53,920 bases of DNA from Pleurotus djamor (lineage: Eukaryota; Basidiomycota; Agaricomycetes; Agaricales; Pleurotaceae): positions 1 to 53,920 of the forward strand of contig JAPEVF010000295.1 of assembly GCA_029747585.1 (NCBI GenBank). The letters are read 5' to 3'. Position 1 is the stretch's first letter. Every line of letters begins with the position of its first letter. Below the pieces are notes generated by a model. It saw only the letters and a list, made by a program, of their open reading frames with translations, was not told where the DNA came from and did not search any database. A program made the position numbers and the translations under genes. Below, piece by piece: positions 31,408 to 43,688 of this stretch.

Positions 31408-32775
31408 TTACATACTACTGCTAGGACACCTACGTATGTATTTTCGTCTCAGCTCTCGAGCAACACGTTCATTCCACCCGTACGTCAAGGCATTGGCTAA
31501 CCCAACAAATTGCGTCGACGCTTGCATGATCTGTGTCACCTTTGAGGAATGGCCGGAAGCTTCGACGACCCTATTGGCAAGACCAGGAATCCATAAAATG
31601 ATATAAAATAACGGGTACGCGTTGAGAAGTAAGATTCTCTGGACAGCTTTGTGACGAGGATTCTCGAACCGATCGAGTTGGAACTTCGCGGTCGGTGTGG
31701 AATTCGGCGATGAGAGATGGGCTGGGATCTCTTTGCTGTCGAGGTGTGAGTACTGCCCCGGATAAGCGGCACCTGCGTCTGTTCCTTGAGAGATTTCTTG
31801 ATTAATGCGAATGACCACGCTCTCATCAGCTGGGAGATGGGGATTGGGGGCGAATGACATCGTTGAAGGTGGTGTTGCGTGGGTAGGGGTGCTATAGACC
31901 ATGGGGACTCGAGCCTTTCGAAAGTGACGTCTAAGGTAGACGTGCTATGTGATGGGAGCAATCAGTAAGGCCAGTGCAGATCAGGTAACACGAACGTACG
32001 AGGTAGATAGAAAGTCCGACCTATGATGAGAAGTAAATTAGCATTCCGATCTTATGGACTGGAGGTGGCTTTCTGACCTCTATCAGCATGAAAAGGTATC
32101 TCCATCCATGCGTCAGTACGTAGCGTAAGTACGGTGGCTTCTCAACAAGCCAGCACCAGTTTCCCGACACGGGACCGTACCATCCCTTTCCAAGGGCAAG
32201 AAAACCTGGAATAGGAGAGAGTCAGGGACCGTCCCCTCCGCAGGAGATACATGGAACGAAAACGAACTGGTGAGCATGGGTAATGCCCAAATCGCCGCAG
32301 TAATCAGCAAGATGCTCCGCGTGGACCATTCTGACTGTATCGTGCGTGTATGCGATGTACGGGTGATTGTATAAACAGTGATTAATGTAATGGCGAGGAT
32401 CGCCGTGTCCGTCGCCTGCAATACCAGGTCATCATGGGTATGAAGAGGCGTGCAAAGCGACATACTTGTACGCTTATTTGTGTAACGAATCCATTGAATA
32501 CACACCCGGGTCCATGCTCGAGATTTCGCTTGTGAATGAGGATGAGAGATCCCGACGCGGAAATCTATAGTAAAGATCATACATTAGCTGGCGTCGCTCA
32601 GTAGTCAACGAGACTGACCCGCTACCGCCAGATTGAGGATGAGCACATGTCGAAAATGCCGCCGCACGGGAAGAATCAGATAGCACAGGATAATGAAACC
32701 GGATCCAATAGAAGATAACAAACTCCCAGCAAAGTTGAGAATAGAAAGAACGAGCGTGAAGTGCGAAATGGCCAT
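31408..32775 (-). CDS. Git3-like G-protein-coupled receptor, paralogue A
   Basis: Seven-helix receptor of the fungal Git3/cAMP-receptor-like family (nutrient sensing through G-alpha and cAMP in relatives). The ATG at 32775 gives MAISHFTLVLSILNFAGSLL, aligning with the start of paralogue B. Next come GSGFIILCYLILPVRRHFRH (TM1-2), then exons with CVFNGF and AILAITLITVYTITRTSHTR (TM3-4). A WYGPVSGNWCW-type loop is encoded around 32120-32200, and YLRRHF near 31940. A long Ser/Pro-rich cytoplasmic loop precedes the Git3 C-terminal block KAVQRILLLNAYPLFYIILW and QIMQASTQFVGLANALTYGW (TM6-7). At least four introns. The ligand is not predictable. Paralogue B lies 4.5 kb away on the same strand, so an ancient local duplication is likely. 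Confidence 0.75.
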
Positions 32776-33678
32776 CCCCAGGTCGAGGAGCTCCGTTGGA
32801 GTGAGCCCTATTTCTTATACAATTTGTCGTATGGGCAATTCCATGAAGCTGTGATTGTGTCAGATCAGAGGTCTGATGCTGGGAGTCTATCGTCGACTTG
32901 GACATCATCCACCACACCGATGTAATGATGAGGAATACCTAATAAGGTCGGACTACCACCACGGGACAGTATGCTTGTGTAGGAATTTTCCGCCGAGTTT
33001 GACAGGTATGTTTGTTCGAGAATGAATACGGAAATTGTGTAACGCACGGGGGCCGGGAGTAAGTAACGATGTGGGCAGGGTACCCTCGACGGAAGTGGGA
33101 TGAAAGGATGCGATAGGTCGTAGTCGGAAGTAGACAATCTCGGGCCCTGGTGAGACAGGACCTCGTCTTTCAACGAGATGGGATGCCGGGATAAGGTGGT
33201 CCATGCCCGGTGACAAGCATCCTGGGCACCAACCAAGAAACCGTGGCAGACAGGCGCATATCGGGGCGATGTGGCGACTATCTCGACGTGTTGGCATCAC
33301 AGAGTCATGAGGACTTTGTGTTTACCGAGCCGTATTAGCCCCACCATTTCGTCCTGAGGCGTCTAATAACCATGTGGTGAGTACACTCAGAAACCCATTA
33401 GTTAAATACCCATTACTACGGATCGTGTACAGTGAAGTATGGAATTTGGATGCCTCAAGTGAGAATGTACCGCGACATATCACAAAGGAAAGAGACGGTG
33501 CCCCGGAATATACGGCGTAGGTGCGAAATACCTTCAACGCCGACCATCAAGGACGTGATGGTATGTCGAGACCAGATTGAAGACACCCGTCTCGTTGCTA
33601 GCAGACCTGTACATCAATCGATGAATCGCCTTATTTTCCACCGCCTCGTTCACTGGTTTGAATCCCGAGTACCCGGTA
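32776..33678. other. Intergenic, no supported gene
   Basis: Minus-strand frames at 32865-33300 resemble no family and do not splice convincingly to the receptor. The promoter of receptor A and the 3' flank of the F-box gene lie here. Confidence 0.4.
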
Positions 33679-35344
33679 TTAATGCAGTTCGTCAGAACGG
33701 TGGACAGGAACTCTCGATTCCATAAAGTCCATGTGGCCACTGCCACAAAAGCTCTTTACGGTGGGAATCGAGCGGGCAATGGCCTCCATCAACGTATACA
33801 TGATCATGTCCGGCTGGAAGAAGTCTTCCTGAATTTGTATAATGGTCATGTCGTACAATCTCCACTTGGGATAGAGACGAGGTTCCATTTGTTGCACAAA
33901 ACCGATCTTTGAATTGAAGAAGAATTATAATGTCATTAATTGGAATGCAAAAGTTGGTGAGTGACGCGTACTGATGTCCATATCCCCGAGCCATCAGCGT
34001 TTGAAAGTATCCTATAGCTGACGGAGAGGCTATACAGAAGCGGGAACGTGGTCGACAGGGAATCGAATACTCCTCCGTTGAGGAGACGCATGTCCAGAGC
34101 AAGATAGCGGAGCTGGTCGCCAAAGCCAGAGTCTCGGCACTCCTTGCAGAAGTCAAAGAGACTATTTGAAGGAAGGGAGGGAGCGGTAAGGGCCAGATTA
34201 GTGAGCAATTTGAAGTCGATGGGACGTGTCCAAAAGTCGCGCAGTCCTCCCGCTGAGCACTCGGTGTCCAAGCCAAGTTTGCGCAAGTTAGGGAGCGAGA
34301 GACTGTTCAGGTGAGGAACGCCCGGGTACAGTTGCCCTAAAGATAGCTCCGTGATGTGTGCCTGATGCCGTGCCAAAAATGAGAAAACGCTTGGTCCAAC
34401 GAACTCGTCAATTTTGAGCTGGAGTTCAATGTGCTGAAGGTAGGGAAAGTAGCCTTTCAAGGCGGGTCAGCACAAGAGCGAGTGAGTGTTCGAAGGAATC
34501 GGGTAATACCTAAATCGTCAAAGGCCTCTCGCCAATGGGGGATGGAGAGCCCATGGAACGCGGTCAGTTGGAGAGATTGCAACGTATCCTTGAATCCGTA
34601 GATAAAATGGGCGATGTCAGTCAGCCCAGAGGAGCCCCAAGAATTGGGGTAATCGAAGGAGAGGTGCAGAGATAGGTGGGTAAGCGTTGAGCCGGAGAAT
34701 ATGTCATACAAGGTCATCATCTGCCACGGTATGAGAGATGAGAGCGACAAAGACTTGATCCGATCAGAAAGAATCGGCCATAAACGTCGAAGAAGTAGAA
34801 TTTGATCGTGAGGATACGAGGAATTGTCTTGCTTATCGCGACATGTATACATGTTGATGAGACAATGCTGAACATGGGTCATATGCGCCGCGAGGACAGC
34901 CAATGTATCGAAAATTTCGTGCGTAGGTCTTGTGGTCTGTTCATGGGGGTCTTTGCGCTTCAGTAGGTTCACAGTGCGTCGGAGAAACAGCGCAGTAGGC
35001 TCTAGGGAAATACTGGTAGGATGGTGCGGCCGACTGGGAGTGGCAAAGGCACATAAGTCAACCTTGAACGTGCGGGTATGATGTGCCAGTGAGGGTGTCC
35101 TTGAGCCGAAGAAGATGGGCCTTAAAGCCTGCGTAAGAAATAGAGTAGAGACGTACGAAGAAAGGACTTCGATGCGTTCAAGGGTCCGGTTTGAAAGCAG
35201 ACGAGGGACACAAACGTACTCATACCGAACGGCGGACGAGATTTCGTAAAACAAGCGGTTGACCGGACAAACCACTGCCAAGTCAGTATCAGACAGGTAA
35301 GACACGATTTTGATCCAAACTTCGGGGGGGAGGCTGGTCGCCAT
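33679..35344 (-). CDS. F-box protein
   Basis: The N-terminal F-box (LPPEVWIKIVSYLSDTDLAV, then VCPVNRLFYEIS) indicates an SCF substrate adaptor. Exon 1 runs 35344 to about 34510 and ends near HWREAFDDLG. Exon 2 (about 34460-33970) has leucine-rich elements (LNSLSLPNLRKLGLDTE, LRYLALDMRLLNGGVFDSL). Exon 3 ends at 33679 with MEPRLYPKWRLYDMTIIQIQ and a short C-terminus. About 520 residues, a common size for this fungal class. It sits between the two receptor paralogues. No paralogy to the intronless F-box gene at 13966 is evident beyond the F-box itself. Confidence 0.78.
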
Positions 35345-35469
35345 GGTGGATGCTCAAGTCCAAGTTCGGACAGTTGATGTGGCGTCATGCAGTGCATCGA
35401 CTCGGGCGTCTAAGACTCCTCAGGGTCTGCGACTAAGACAGGGGTCCACGTTTTGGATCTCTTTTCGTC

Positions 35470-37015
35470 ATGGAGGTTTACACAACAGCTGAGCCTACGA
35501 AAAAGGGACCTCCACGAGCATCTCTTCGCTTTGATTCGCCAGTACTTCAAGCCCCAGCTAAACGAGCCAAGGATAACGCAACGAAGATTCTCTGCTTAGA
35601 TATAGTGCAACTACCTCATCCTTGTGTGAATTACGTTAAGAAAGTCACAATTACAGTCGAACCGCATCTAGTCTACCTCCAGACACCAAACGAAACCTCG
35701 AATACAAGAGGAAGGCTTCTGGTTCTTCCTTCCCTAAAAGGCTCGCCTCCTTCCAAATTTGGAAAACAAATCAGGCGCTCAACGTCCTTGTGTTCAATTC
35801 AAGTTCGTTCTTTGTATTTTTCAACTTTCCTACCTTGTTTTCACCGACCCCATCCTACAGAGGTCGGAGCTTTCTGCAAAGGCCCTCGCTACAAGAAGCT
35901 TAGCAACCTTGTTTCACGAAGAAACAAGGTCACATTGCGAGTCACGATTGACGGGTTGCGACCATATCCTATCGCGGGAGTCATGACAGGCGTTTAGGTT
36001 CATGTGGGGGATGAAGAGTATAAGATAGTGTGCAAGTGACTCCCATATGGTCGTCGACTATTGTTGACTCACCTCCGTACCATCCTGACTCGAAAATGTG
36101 GTCATCGCCATCCGTGTTCGCCAAGACGCCCAAGAGACACATCCGAGAAGCGATCGCAGCAAGCAATAACGACGCTTACCTCGAGCAGTCCCTCCCGCCC
36201 AACCCTCCTCCTAGGTCGTCTCTTCTTATGGAATCTGCCTGGACGAACGCTGATTAAATTTCACATTGACACAAGGCATGCCAGGGTGTCGTTCTACGAT
36301 GGCTTATGGCGTATTCAAGATGGACAACCCGCTAATCTCTTTGCGGATATTCCCCTCGAGCCATGTGGTGGTCTTGACTTGAAGAAAGTCTGCAAGAAAT
36401 GGGGCTTAGAAAGCTGCGTCGTGAGTTTGATTCTCCTCCTCGAACTTTCAGCGTCACTAAAAGTTGGATTAGCCTGTCGATCCCATGCGGTGGGAAATCT
36501 TCCAACCTGGAAAGGACCCTCATATGCTCTCAAGCCTAGCGGTTGCGGTCCTCTCTGAGGAAGATGGCTGCATCAAATTTATCGGCAAGTGTCCAGCTTC
36601 TTCCTTCCCTTGAGTGCGTTCCCTGAGAAGGAATACAGAACCAAGCGTCTCCATTTCAACTCAGAACAAACGTATCGTCCACGAATCCATCACCGACGTG
36701 ACGACAGCCCTCCTCTCCTTGGTGTTCGTCGTCCCCCTTGTCATCCAAGTGATTTGCCTTGATGCTTTGGAGCGTCACACATCTCTCGTGCAAATGTACC
36801 GAAATTCCTGGCGAAAGAGGAGACAGCTTGAGAGAACGACCAAGACATGGATATCTGTCGCTCAGAACTTCACCGTCAATTGGCCACTCGTCTCCGTGGT
36901 GATGGGGCTACTAGTCTTCATCCTAGTATTCGTCGCTGTCATCATGGGCAAGATCCAATTCGCCGTCGGACAACGCCTTCGCAACTGGACCTACACAGGG
37001 TCCTTCACTTTATAA
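35470..37015 (+). CDS. Uncharacterised protein with two C-terminal membrane helices
   Basis: Not recognised. Several plus-strand segments look coding and appear to belong together. An N-terminal part starts at ATG 35470 (MEVYTTAEPTKKGPPRAS) with KILCLDIVQLPHPCVNYVKK. A small VHVGDEEYKIVCK exon lies near 36000. Another begins near 36220 (IKFHIDTRHARVSFYDGLWR) and ends at WGLESC before a GTGAGT intron. A further exon reads PVDPMRWEIFQPGKDPHML. The last contains TALLSLVFVVPLVIQVICLD and WPLVSVVMGLLVFILVFVAV, two likely membrane helices, and ends at 37015. Splice sites between 35.7 and 36.2 kb are uncertain. A membrane-anchored protein with a soluble N-terminal domain is the safest description. 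Confidence 0.45.
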
Positions 37016-37291
37016 TTATGCTGCTATCTTTCCATCTCTATATGCCGTCTATGCTCAACTCTATGCCCTATGCACTACACTTCCCTTTTTCGTCGTATTG
37101 GTCTTTTTCACATTGTTGTCATCGAAAGTTGAAGATAGAATTGCTGTACCATACCTGTACTATACACAAATCCTCGTGCATACACATCCTACAGAGACGA
37201 TTCAAAGAAGAAGATATATGAGTTAAAACGTAAATGGCGTATGAAAATGTTGAATACAAGGGAAACCAAACACCGCCATGGTACAAACCGT

Positions 37292-38770
37292 TCACCAAGC
37301 ACGTCTCCTTGAAAACTTGAGCTTCAGCTCGCGAGCGATCCGCTCGTTCCAACCATACGTGAGAGCATTGGCCAGACCGACAAACTGAGTCGAAGCTTGC
37401 ATGATCTGAGTAACCTTCGATTTGTTCCCCGACGCTTCCACCATCCGATTGGCAAGGCCTGGAATCCAGAGAAGGATATAGAACAGTGGATAAGCGTTGA
37501 GGAGAAGGATCCGCTTGATTGCCTTATAGCGCGGATGCTCCTTAAGACTGAGCTGGAGGGTAGATGTATCCGTGGTAGGCATGTTGGTAGGTTTGGTCGA
37601 TTGTGTGGAAGGAGCGGACTCAAGGTCGAAGTTCGAGTTTGTCGGTATATCTTTCATGGAGGGAGCGTTTATCATGCTCGGATGCAATGCGACAGAGTCT
37701 CGGTGGGTGTCGTGGGTGATGTGGATGACGATCTCTTGCTTTGGCTCTTCTCCTAAGGAAGGATCCCTGAACTGCATAGGAGGAAGGGATGTCCGGGCTC
37801 GTGAAGGCGCGGAGGATACGATGGGCACTCGAAGTGTACGGAAATGACGCCTGAGGTAGATATGCTAGATATTCCTGTCAGATACCGTTCATCTATTCAT
37901 TATGACGGCGTGGATGCTTACAAGGTAAATGGATAACGCGATCTAGGGAGGCACGATTAACGATGATAACAGCTGACCACAGGGAAGAGCGGACATACCT
38001 CGGTGAAGATGAAGAGGAAACGCCAGCCATGTGTCAGTACATATCGTAGATGAACAGGTTTATCGACGAGCCAGCACCTTGGTTTGAGTGAGCACGAAAA
38101 GACGTTGGTAAAATGGTTCAGACGTGGACTTACCAGTTACCTGACACTGGTCCGTACCATCCGTTTCCGAGAGCTATGAAGCCTACGCAGCCCTCTCAGT
38201 ATTACACGAGCACCGGCGAGTTAGAGACGTACTCGTCAAACAAGGGAGCAGCCAGATAGCACAGCAAGTAATCAACACAGCAAGGTTCGACCACTCTGCT
38301 TGGATTGTTCGAGAATGTGATGTTCTCGTAATCGTATAGACGGTGACAAGCGTGATAGCTAGAATAGACGTGTCCGTTGCCTTCAGTTTCGATTCCAGTC
38401 AGTATCGGATGAGCGGAAACGTAAATGGATGCATGCCTGAACACTAATTTGGGACATGAACCCGTTGAACACGCATGCAGGGCTCGCCGTTATGGGTCGC
38501 TGTCTGATCAGAATAAGCGATCCGGAGGCTGCGTTGTTCGTTGCGTTCAAGAAGTCTGAAGTATAGATAGAGATGTTAGCATACGAGTAACGGATGTTCC
38601 GCGGGAAGCTGACCTGCGATGGCCAGGTTCAGGATGAGAACATGTCTGAAGTGTCGGCGTCGTGGAAGGATGAGGTAGCACAGGATGATGAACCCAGACC
38701 CAGCGGAGGAGCACACAGAGCCGACAAAGTTCAGGATAGACAAAGCCAAGGTAAAGCTTGGAAGGCCCAT
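37292..38770 (-). CDS. Git3-like G-protein-coupled receptor, paralogue B
   Basis: Clear paralogue of the receptor at 31408-32775. The ATG at 38770 gives MGLPSFTLALSILNFVGSV, then SGFIILCYLILPRRRHFRHV, nearly identical to A. Later exons carry CVFNGFMSQ and the C-terminal Git3 block: KAIKRILLLNAYPLFYILLW and QIMQASTQFVGLANALTYGW, ending FSRRRAW. The cytoplasmic loop between TM5 and TM6 differs from A in sequence but is similarly Ser/Thr/Pro-rich, with basic ends. Upstream of the ATG, an ILTPR-like stretch resembles the region preceding A's Met but is out of frame, so the N-terminus is probably at this ATG. Inferred role: nutrient or environmental sensing through cAMP signalling. Confidence 0.75.
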
Positions 38771-39606
38771 CGCGTGGAGTCAAAATCCTGGAGGTGAGCT
38801 TGGCCTGGGGATCGATGCTATGAAGCACCCAGCCATATTTCGGGGAGCCATGTTATATGTGGATCAGCGAGTACGTAAGTCCTGAAGAAGGAAGGATGTT
38901 GAATCGCTGCGCCCATTGATAGACGACGATGTTTCAGAGATCATCGCTTCGGACTGAACGCTGTCTATGGCATAGAGCCCGTGAGCGGTCTAACTTGAAT
39001 GAGCTGTCATGTTCGAGGTAATGATGAGTCGATTGCATGGGAACATTGGTGAATTGCCCAATGGAAAGAAAGGGAGTGTTCGCCCGTGACATTCGGGGTA
39101 GGTTTGGATCAAATGACTGGACCCTGATTGACTCGTGCTGGCTGATCAGAAAACCGCCGAGTCAGTATGAAGATCACAAGCTGGAAATAGCAAGTAACCC
39201 ACCCATCTTTCAGAACAAAGGCGAATTTCGTCCAATCCCTCGTCGCCGAGCAGGATTCCCTTAGCACGTTTCAAGATCTAACGAGTCAAAACATATCCTC
39301 ACAGGCTGCGCCACGCGACGGAAAACAAATCCCAGACTACTTGCACTTACTTCAATCAACTCCTTTGAGCTCCTGTCCTGATGCGTTTGGATGGCATCAA
39401 AGGCCGTGCCTGACCTGGTGGGAGTCTGCAGCGCTCGTTTGCATAAAGTGGAGAAAGTTGAGGTTCACCTTTCTAGGACGTAAAACGCTCGGAGGAAGGC
39501 TGTCTTGGCCCGGAGCGAGATTGTGACATGTTACGATGTCACAGTCGGACACCCCTTTCTCCCAACTTCCTCCTAGCCACGAATGCCATTACGACAACCG
39601 CCAACA
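38771..39606. other. Intergenic, promoter regions
   Basis: Lies between divergent receptor B and membrane-family copy 4. No gene is seen. Contains the left member of a degenerate direct repeat (39481-39517). Confidence 0.4.
39481..39517 (+). repeat. Direct repeat flanking membrane-family copy 4, left
   Basis: Begins TAAAACGCTCGGAGGAAGGC and continues TGTCTTGGCCCGGAGCG. About 31 of 36 positions match 41647-41682. Weaker similarity extends about 100 bp to the left in both places. Confidence 0.45.
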
Positions 39607-41592
39607 TGATAGAGGCGATTGATTTTCGCGAGCTTGAACTGTGCGTGTAACTTAACTATTACAGTTGATTGAAGGCGCTGGACGGCTTTTCCAGACCGGT
39701 GGGCCTGATCCCGGAGCGCGAGCTCTCAGCTTGTTCGTTGTTGTATCGATGCCGTCGCATTATCTTTTGTTTCGCACTGTGGTCAACATTGGTCGTGCTT
39801 CTTTCCGGAGGTCAGCAAGAACCGGATGCGGCATGGATTTTTTTTCGTTGTATTTGCCGTTACCACGTAAGCCTCCCATACCCCATGATGAAGTTGGCTC
39901 CCGCCAAACCCCAAAACGCCCCCTTAGGTCTACAATCTACTTCCTCAACTTATTGTTTGAGAGGATCGATCACTCGTACATGAGGATAGATCAATCCGTC
40001 GAACTGTGGACAGCTGTTTCCAACTCCATTGCGTCATTCGCGGACCTTTTACTATTCAGTAAGACACCCGTTGTTGTAACCTTTCGTCGATCAAGTATCT
40101 GCCTTATAGATATACCTGAAGACGGCGACATCTCGGCTGAAATTAGCACCATGCTGTTTCTGGAAGAGTATGTTGTTGCGTTACGTTTGTATGAACCTCA
40201 GGATCCGACTGCCTCGAACAAAGTCCTTGTCGTTGCGCTTGACATTGAGAACGATGACATGGTATGTCTACGGTTGGCCCTTCTCAATGATAAACCTAAC
40301 CCAGTTCTCAGACAGTCCCCGTGCCCACGGAAGAGGCGGGTTCGCCCAGATTTAACCTCCTAAACCACTTATACCTCTTCCTCAGAGGTTGCTTTCCTTA
40401 ATTACCTCCAAATACAGTAGATGGTATTCAGGAACCGTGGATGCCTGTAAAGATCGTTCTAGTAGGTTTAAAGTTGATTTTGGCTACCTCTCAACCACTT
40501 TGACTGCCTTAACTCCCATAGCCCGACTTTGTTGTTAAAATGAAGAGAAATAGAAACGACGCGATTAGTGTGGCTACCGCGAAGGGTAGGTGGTGTACTA
40601 GTACGCAAACCGACTACTTTGCGACTTGTTATAGCGAGGCATACTCTACTAGAGAACATCAGTGTCGATCTTGATAAACTTGTACGGCTGTTTCCCTATC
40701 AGTGAGTTCCTACAACTCTTCCCAAGCTTATGTACATACTCACGGAAATTTAGGTACATCTTCTCTCTTCGGGTTATATCAGTCGCATACTTCCTTGCAT
40801 TGGTTTGTCTTCCATTCCCTCGCCGGCCCTTCCGTTAGCTGAGATGCCAATCACCCAAAGCCCCTGGCACTTTCGTCGGTCGGCGTGGGTTGGAACTGTG
40901 TACCTATCTCAATCGTAGTGGTAACGGATTCACACTCTATAGCTCACATATAACACTAACTCAGCACCTAGTCATCTTTAATCTTCCCTTGCATGGTAGC
41001 CGCGGACGATAGCGATCGTGAGCGAGTTCCCATAATCAAACCGCTTGTCCATTCATTTGCTCGTTTGTTTGTTAGATATGGTGACCCAGTGTTCGTGCCA
41101 TCACCCACATCTTGCCTGCGCGTAGCGCTTCGCGTTATATTAACTCTGTCACTTTCAGGTAACGCACCATGTGGATACGTGTCTGCCCTGAGTTACGATC
41201 CGTTGGATTATCAATGGGGCGTATTCATCACAAAGCTCGAGCGGCTGCGAGTCTTCGCAGTCAACTCCTTCCAGCACTGTCGCAAATCGCTCCCTGCGAT
41301 CTCACTTGGTAACTTGGTGGTACTTCGCCCACTTCTCAGGTCTCCTCTGATGATCCTAGTCACTCTGGCACCCCAGTTGACTGAGAACCCTATACGTATC
41401 AACGCGAAGATGATTACACAGATATTTATACATGGCGTGAGGTTGTACTTAGCTATGAATTTGATCATCCAAACGAAGGCTTCCTTTACCCTTCGTACAT
41501 CGGACTTTGCGAGGGGCACGGCCCGAGCAAACTTGCGGCGCAGCTCATGTGTCGTACCCAGAAGTGTTTGGACTTTGGTCGTACCTGGCTAG
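39607..41592 (+). CDS. Multi-pass membrane protein, family copy 4 (inverted, divergent)
   Basis: Fourth and most divergent member of the family found in tandem at 46.4-53.9 kb, on the opposite strand. The ATG at 39607 gives MIEAIDFRELEL, matching MSAQVIDFHKLDL (copy 1) and IDFRKLDL (copy 2), before a GTGCGT intron. The next exon has LLYRCRRIIFCFALWSTLVV, as in copy 1 (LLLVYRCRFIVLFFALWSSV). Then SYMRIDQSVELWTAVSNSIA is shared with SYMRVDGSIRAWRAVSWSIA in copy 2. Near 41000 it has MVAADDSDRE and then SGNAPCGYVSALSYDPLDYQ, the family C-terminal signature. The intervening exons (40.38-40.97 kb) are not resolved. Function unknown; a seven-helix-like integral membrane protein is likely. The C-terminus extends to a stop at 41592 if no intron intervenes. 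Confidence 0.55.
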
Positions 41593-41646
41593 GAGCGCTC
41601 GCAGGCGGAAAGGACGTGTGGTTGAATGGCCCCGACTTTTGAGAAG

Positions 41647-41682
41647 TAAAACATTCGGAGAGAGCTGTCTTGGCCCGAAGCG
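41647..41682 (+). repeat. Direct repeat flanking membrane-family copy 4, right
   Basis: Begins TAAAACATTCGGAGAGAGCT and continues GTCTTGGCCCGAAGCG. Partner of 39481-39517, placed 54 bp after the presumed stop of copy 4. Confidence 0.45.
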
Positions 41683-41829
41683 CACTCGGCTCGAAATATC
41701 TGGGACGCGCATGGGGATAATTGGATTCATTATTGGTCCAATCACTGCAAGGCGGACTATTGGATAAAGACAAGACATCCTCTAATAAGCGGCTCCGGTC
41801 TGAGTAACGGCGCGAATCGCACGATGGAC

Positions 41830-43688
41830 CTAAAAGTCGTCACCTACGCGACCCACTACCAGGAACATGAACCGCTTCCAGTTATCCATGTATATCTTGA
41901 CTTCAGCAGCTGAGACCAAGTTTGCATTGTAGTCCGCGCTGAGGACGATAGTTCCCTTCCAAGAAGTGATTCGGAAGAATCTTAAACGGGTATTGGATCT
42001 TCATTATGACAAGATCACGCGAACACAGATAGAACGAACTCACGGTGCTGGGTCAACGCGGTTGATGGAAAGTATAAACTTGGAAACGCTGAACACAATG
42101 GCTCCGGATTCATCGAAGAATTCGGGGTTTAGCCACTTCTCAGATATCCCGTCGCTGGACAAGGAATAACAATTGTTCGGAGGAAACCTAGTATGATGCG
42201 GCGGTAAGGACTCGGGGTGGGATCCCTCCGTGGGTTAGGAACTCACATGTTTGCCTTGAACGCAGCGATAGTCTGCTGCGCAACCATCCGTCCAACGACG
42301 CTCATATAATTCATCGGGTCCGGTAGATCCTTCTGAGAGTTGTAAAGCTCGCGCACATATTTCATAACCGAGGCGAGGATATCCTTGTTGAGTGGCAACG
42401 GTTCCCCGTCTTCCGACAAAAATAGTTCTACCGGGATGCGTATGCCGCTGACGCCTAGCGCGTAACCTGCATAGCCCTCGCGCGATGAGTACGGCTTGAC
42501 GAGGAAGTTACGACAGTCCCTAAAAAGTTGGTTGTTAAGGTATTGATCTTTTGAGTTGAACGTAGGTGGGTTGTCGACGATGGCAGTCATTGCAAGGGCA
42601 GCGTGGGCTATATGTGCGAAAGACAAAGAAATACAGCGCTCAGTTGGATTTGAGGCCGAATATCAACGATGATGCATACCAAGGTGGGAAACAGTGTATG
42701 TCATCCTCTCCGCATCGGCGCCTTTCGACTTCAACGCAAGGAGGATTTGCGTGGATTCGGCCGCGGTAAAGATACGTTCTTCCCGAGCATGAGACGGCCA
42801 GTCGTTTTCACCCTTGCGTGGTTTGAATCCATAGGGATTCTAATACAAACAAAGCATTGGCGTAAGGGCACATCATCGCATGATAGGGATGAAAAATGGA
42901 CTTGCATTCGCAGCCTCTGCTAGGGTCTTCAAGACGACGGCCATGTTTCCATAGAACGGGTGGTCGAAACTAAGTTCTTCGGAGGATCCTGGCATGATCG
43001 GCCGTGGCACTGAGGGAAGCAGTAGGTTGAAGGCCGATGGGGCAAGGTTCGCACCTTCCGTGCCCCAAGGTAAGGAGGTCGGAGACGCTGTAGTATCTCT
43101 GAGATTCCTAGCAAGTCGCGTTAAATACTTGTTCATCAAGACTTTTAGGCCATTCCCATCGAATGGACTGTGATGAGTATAGATGGAGAAGATGAACTTC
43201 TTGACGGAACCATCCCGTTCGTCACATTCGGACAAGTGCAGAGCTCCCCATGTTTGGTCGCCTTCTTCAGATGGAACCTTTTGGCTGCGTGCTTGAGTGC
43301 AGACGAGGTCAAGATCTAGATCAAGCTGCCTCGACAGACTGAACGTCCGCGAAGCCCAATCACCCACAATGGTAGGGTCACCAAGTCTATACACAAGACG
43401 AGAGGTCCCATCATCCGTTGGCTCGATGACCGCAGCGATCGTCGGGGCGTTGAATCGAAGCCAAAGCCAAGCATCATATGCCGCTTGCTTCAACCTGGCT
43501 TCATTGGTAGGAATATCAATGTCGACGTGAACACCGAGGAATAGGTTCGTGTCCCCTTTGTGGAAACGGTTCCAAACGTCGTGAACCACCGCTGCACCGC
43601 CTAGCATACGGGAGAAGCCAACCTTGGTGGGGAGCTCGGTCCAGCGGAAGATGGATGGGTCCAATTTGACGAGAAGTGCATCTGCCAT
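41830..43688 (-). CDS. Condensation-type (HHxxxDG) acyltransferase
   Basis: Predicted CoA- or carrier-dependent acyl transfer enzyme of the BAHD/condensation-like superfamily, resembling fungal Tri3-type O-acyltransferases. Exon 1 (ATG 43688) includes FRWTELPTKVGFSRMLGGAA, and the catalytic motif THHSPFDGNG (HHxxxDG) is complete. A later exon (42626-42243) has AHIAHAALAMTAIVDNPPTF and YAGYALGVSGIRIPVEL. The end is split into small exons: LSSDGISEKWLNPEFFDESG near 42100-42160 and AAEVKIYMDNWKRFMFLVVG up to the stop at 41830. The C-terminal DFGWG-like motif is not seen clearly. About 500 residues. Acceptor unknown. No biosynthetic partner lies immediately adjacent. Confidence 0.7.

Noticed and set aside
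32865..33300. Extra N-terminal exons for receptor A
   Set aside because: Receptors A and B both align from the Met at 32775 and 38770; the upstream frames lack similarity to each other.
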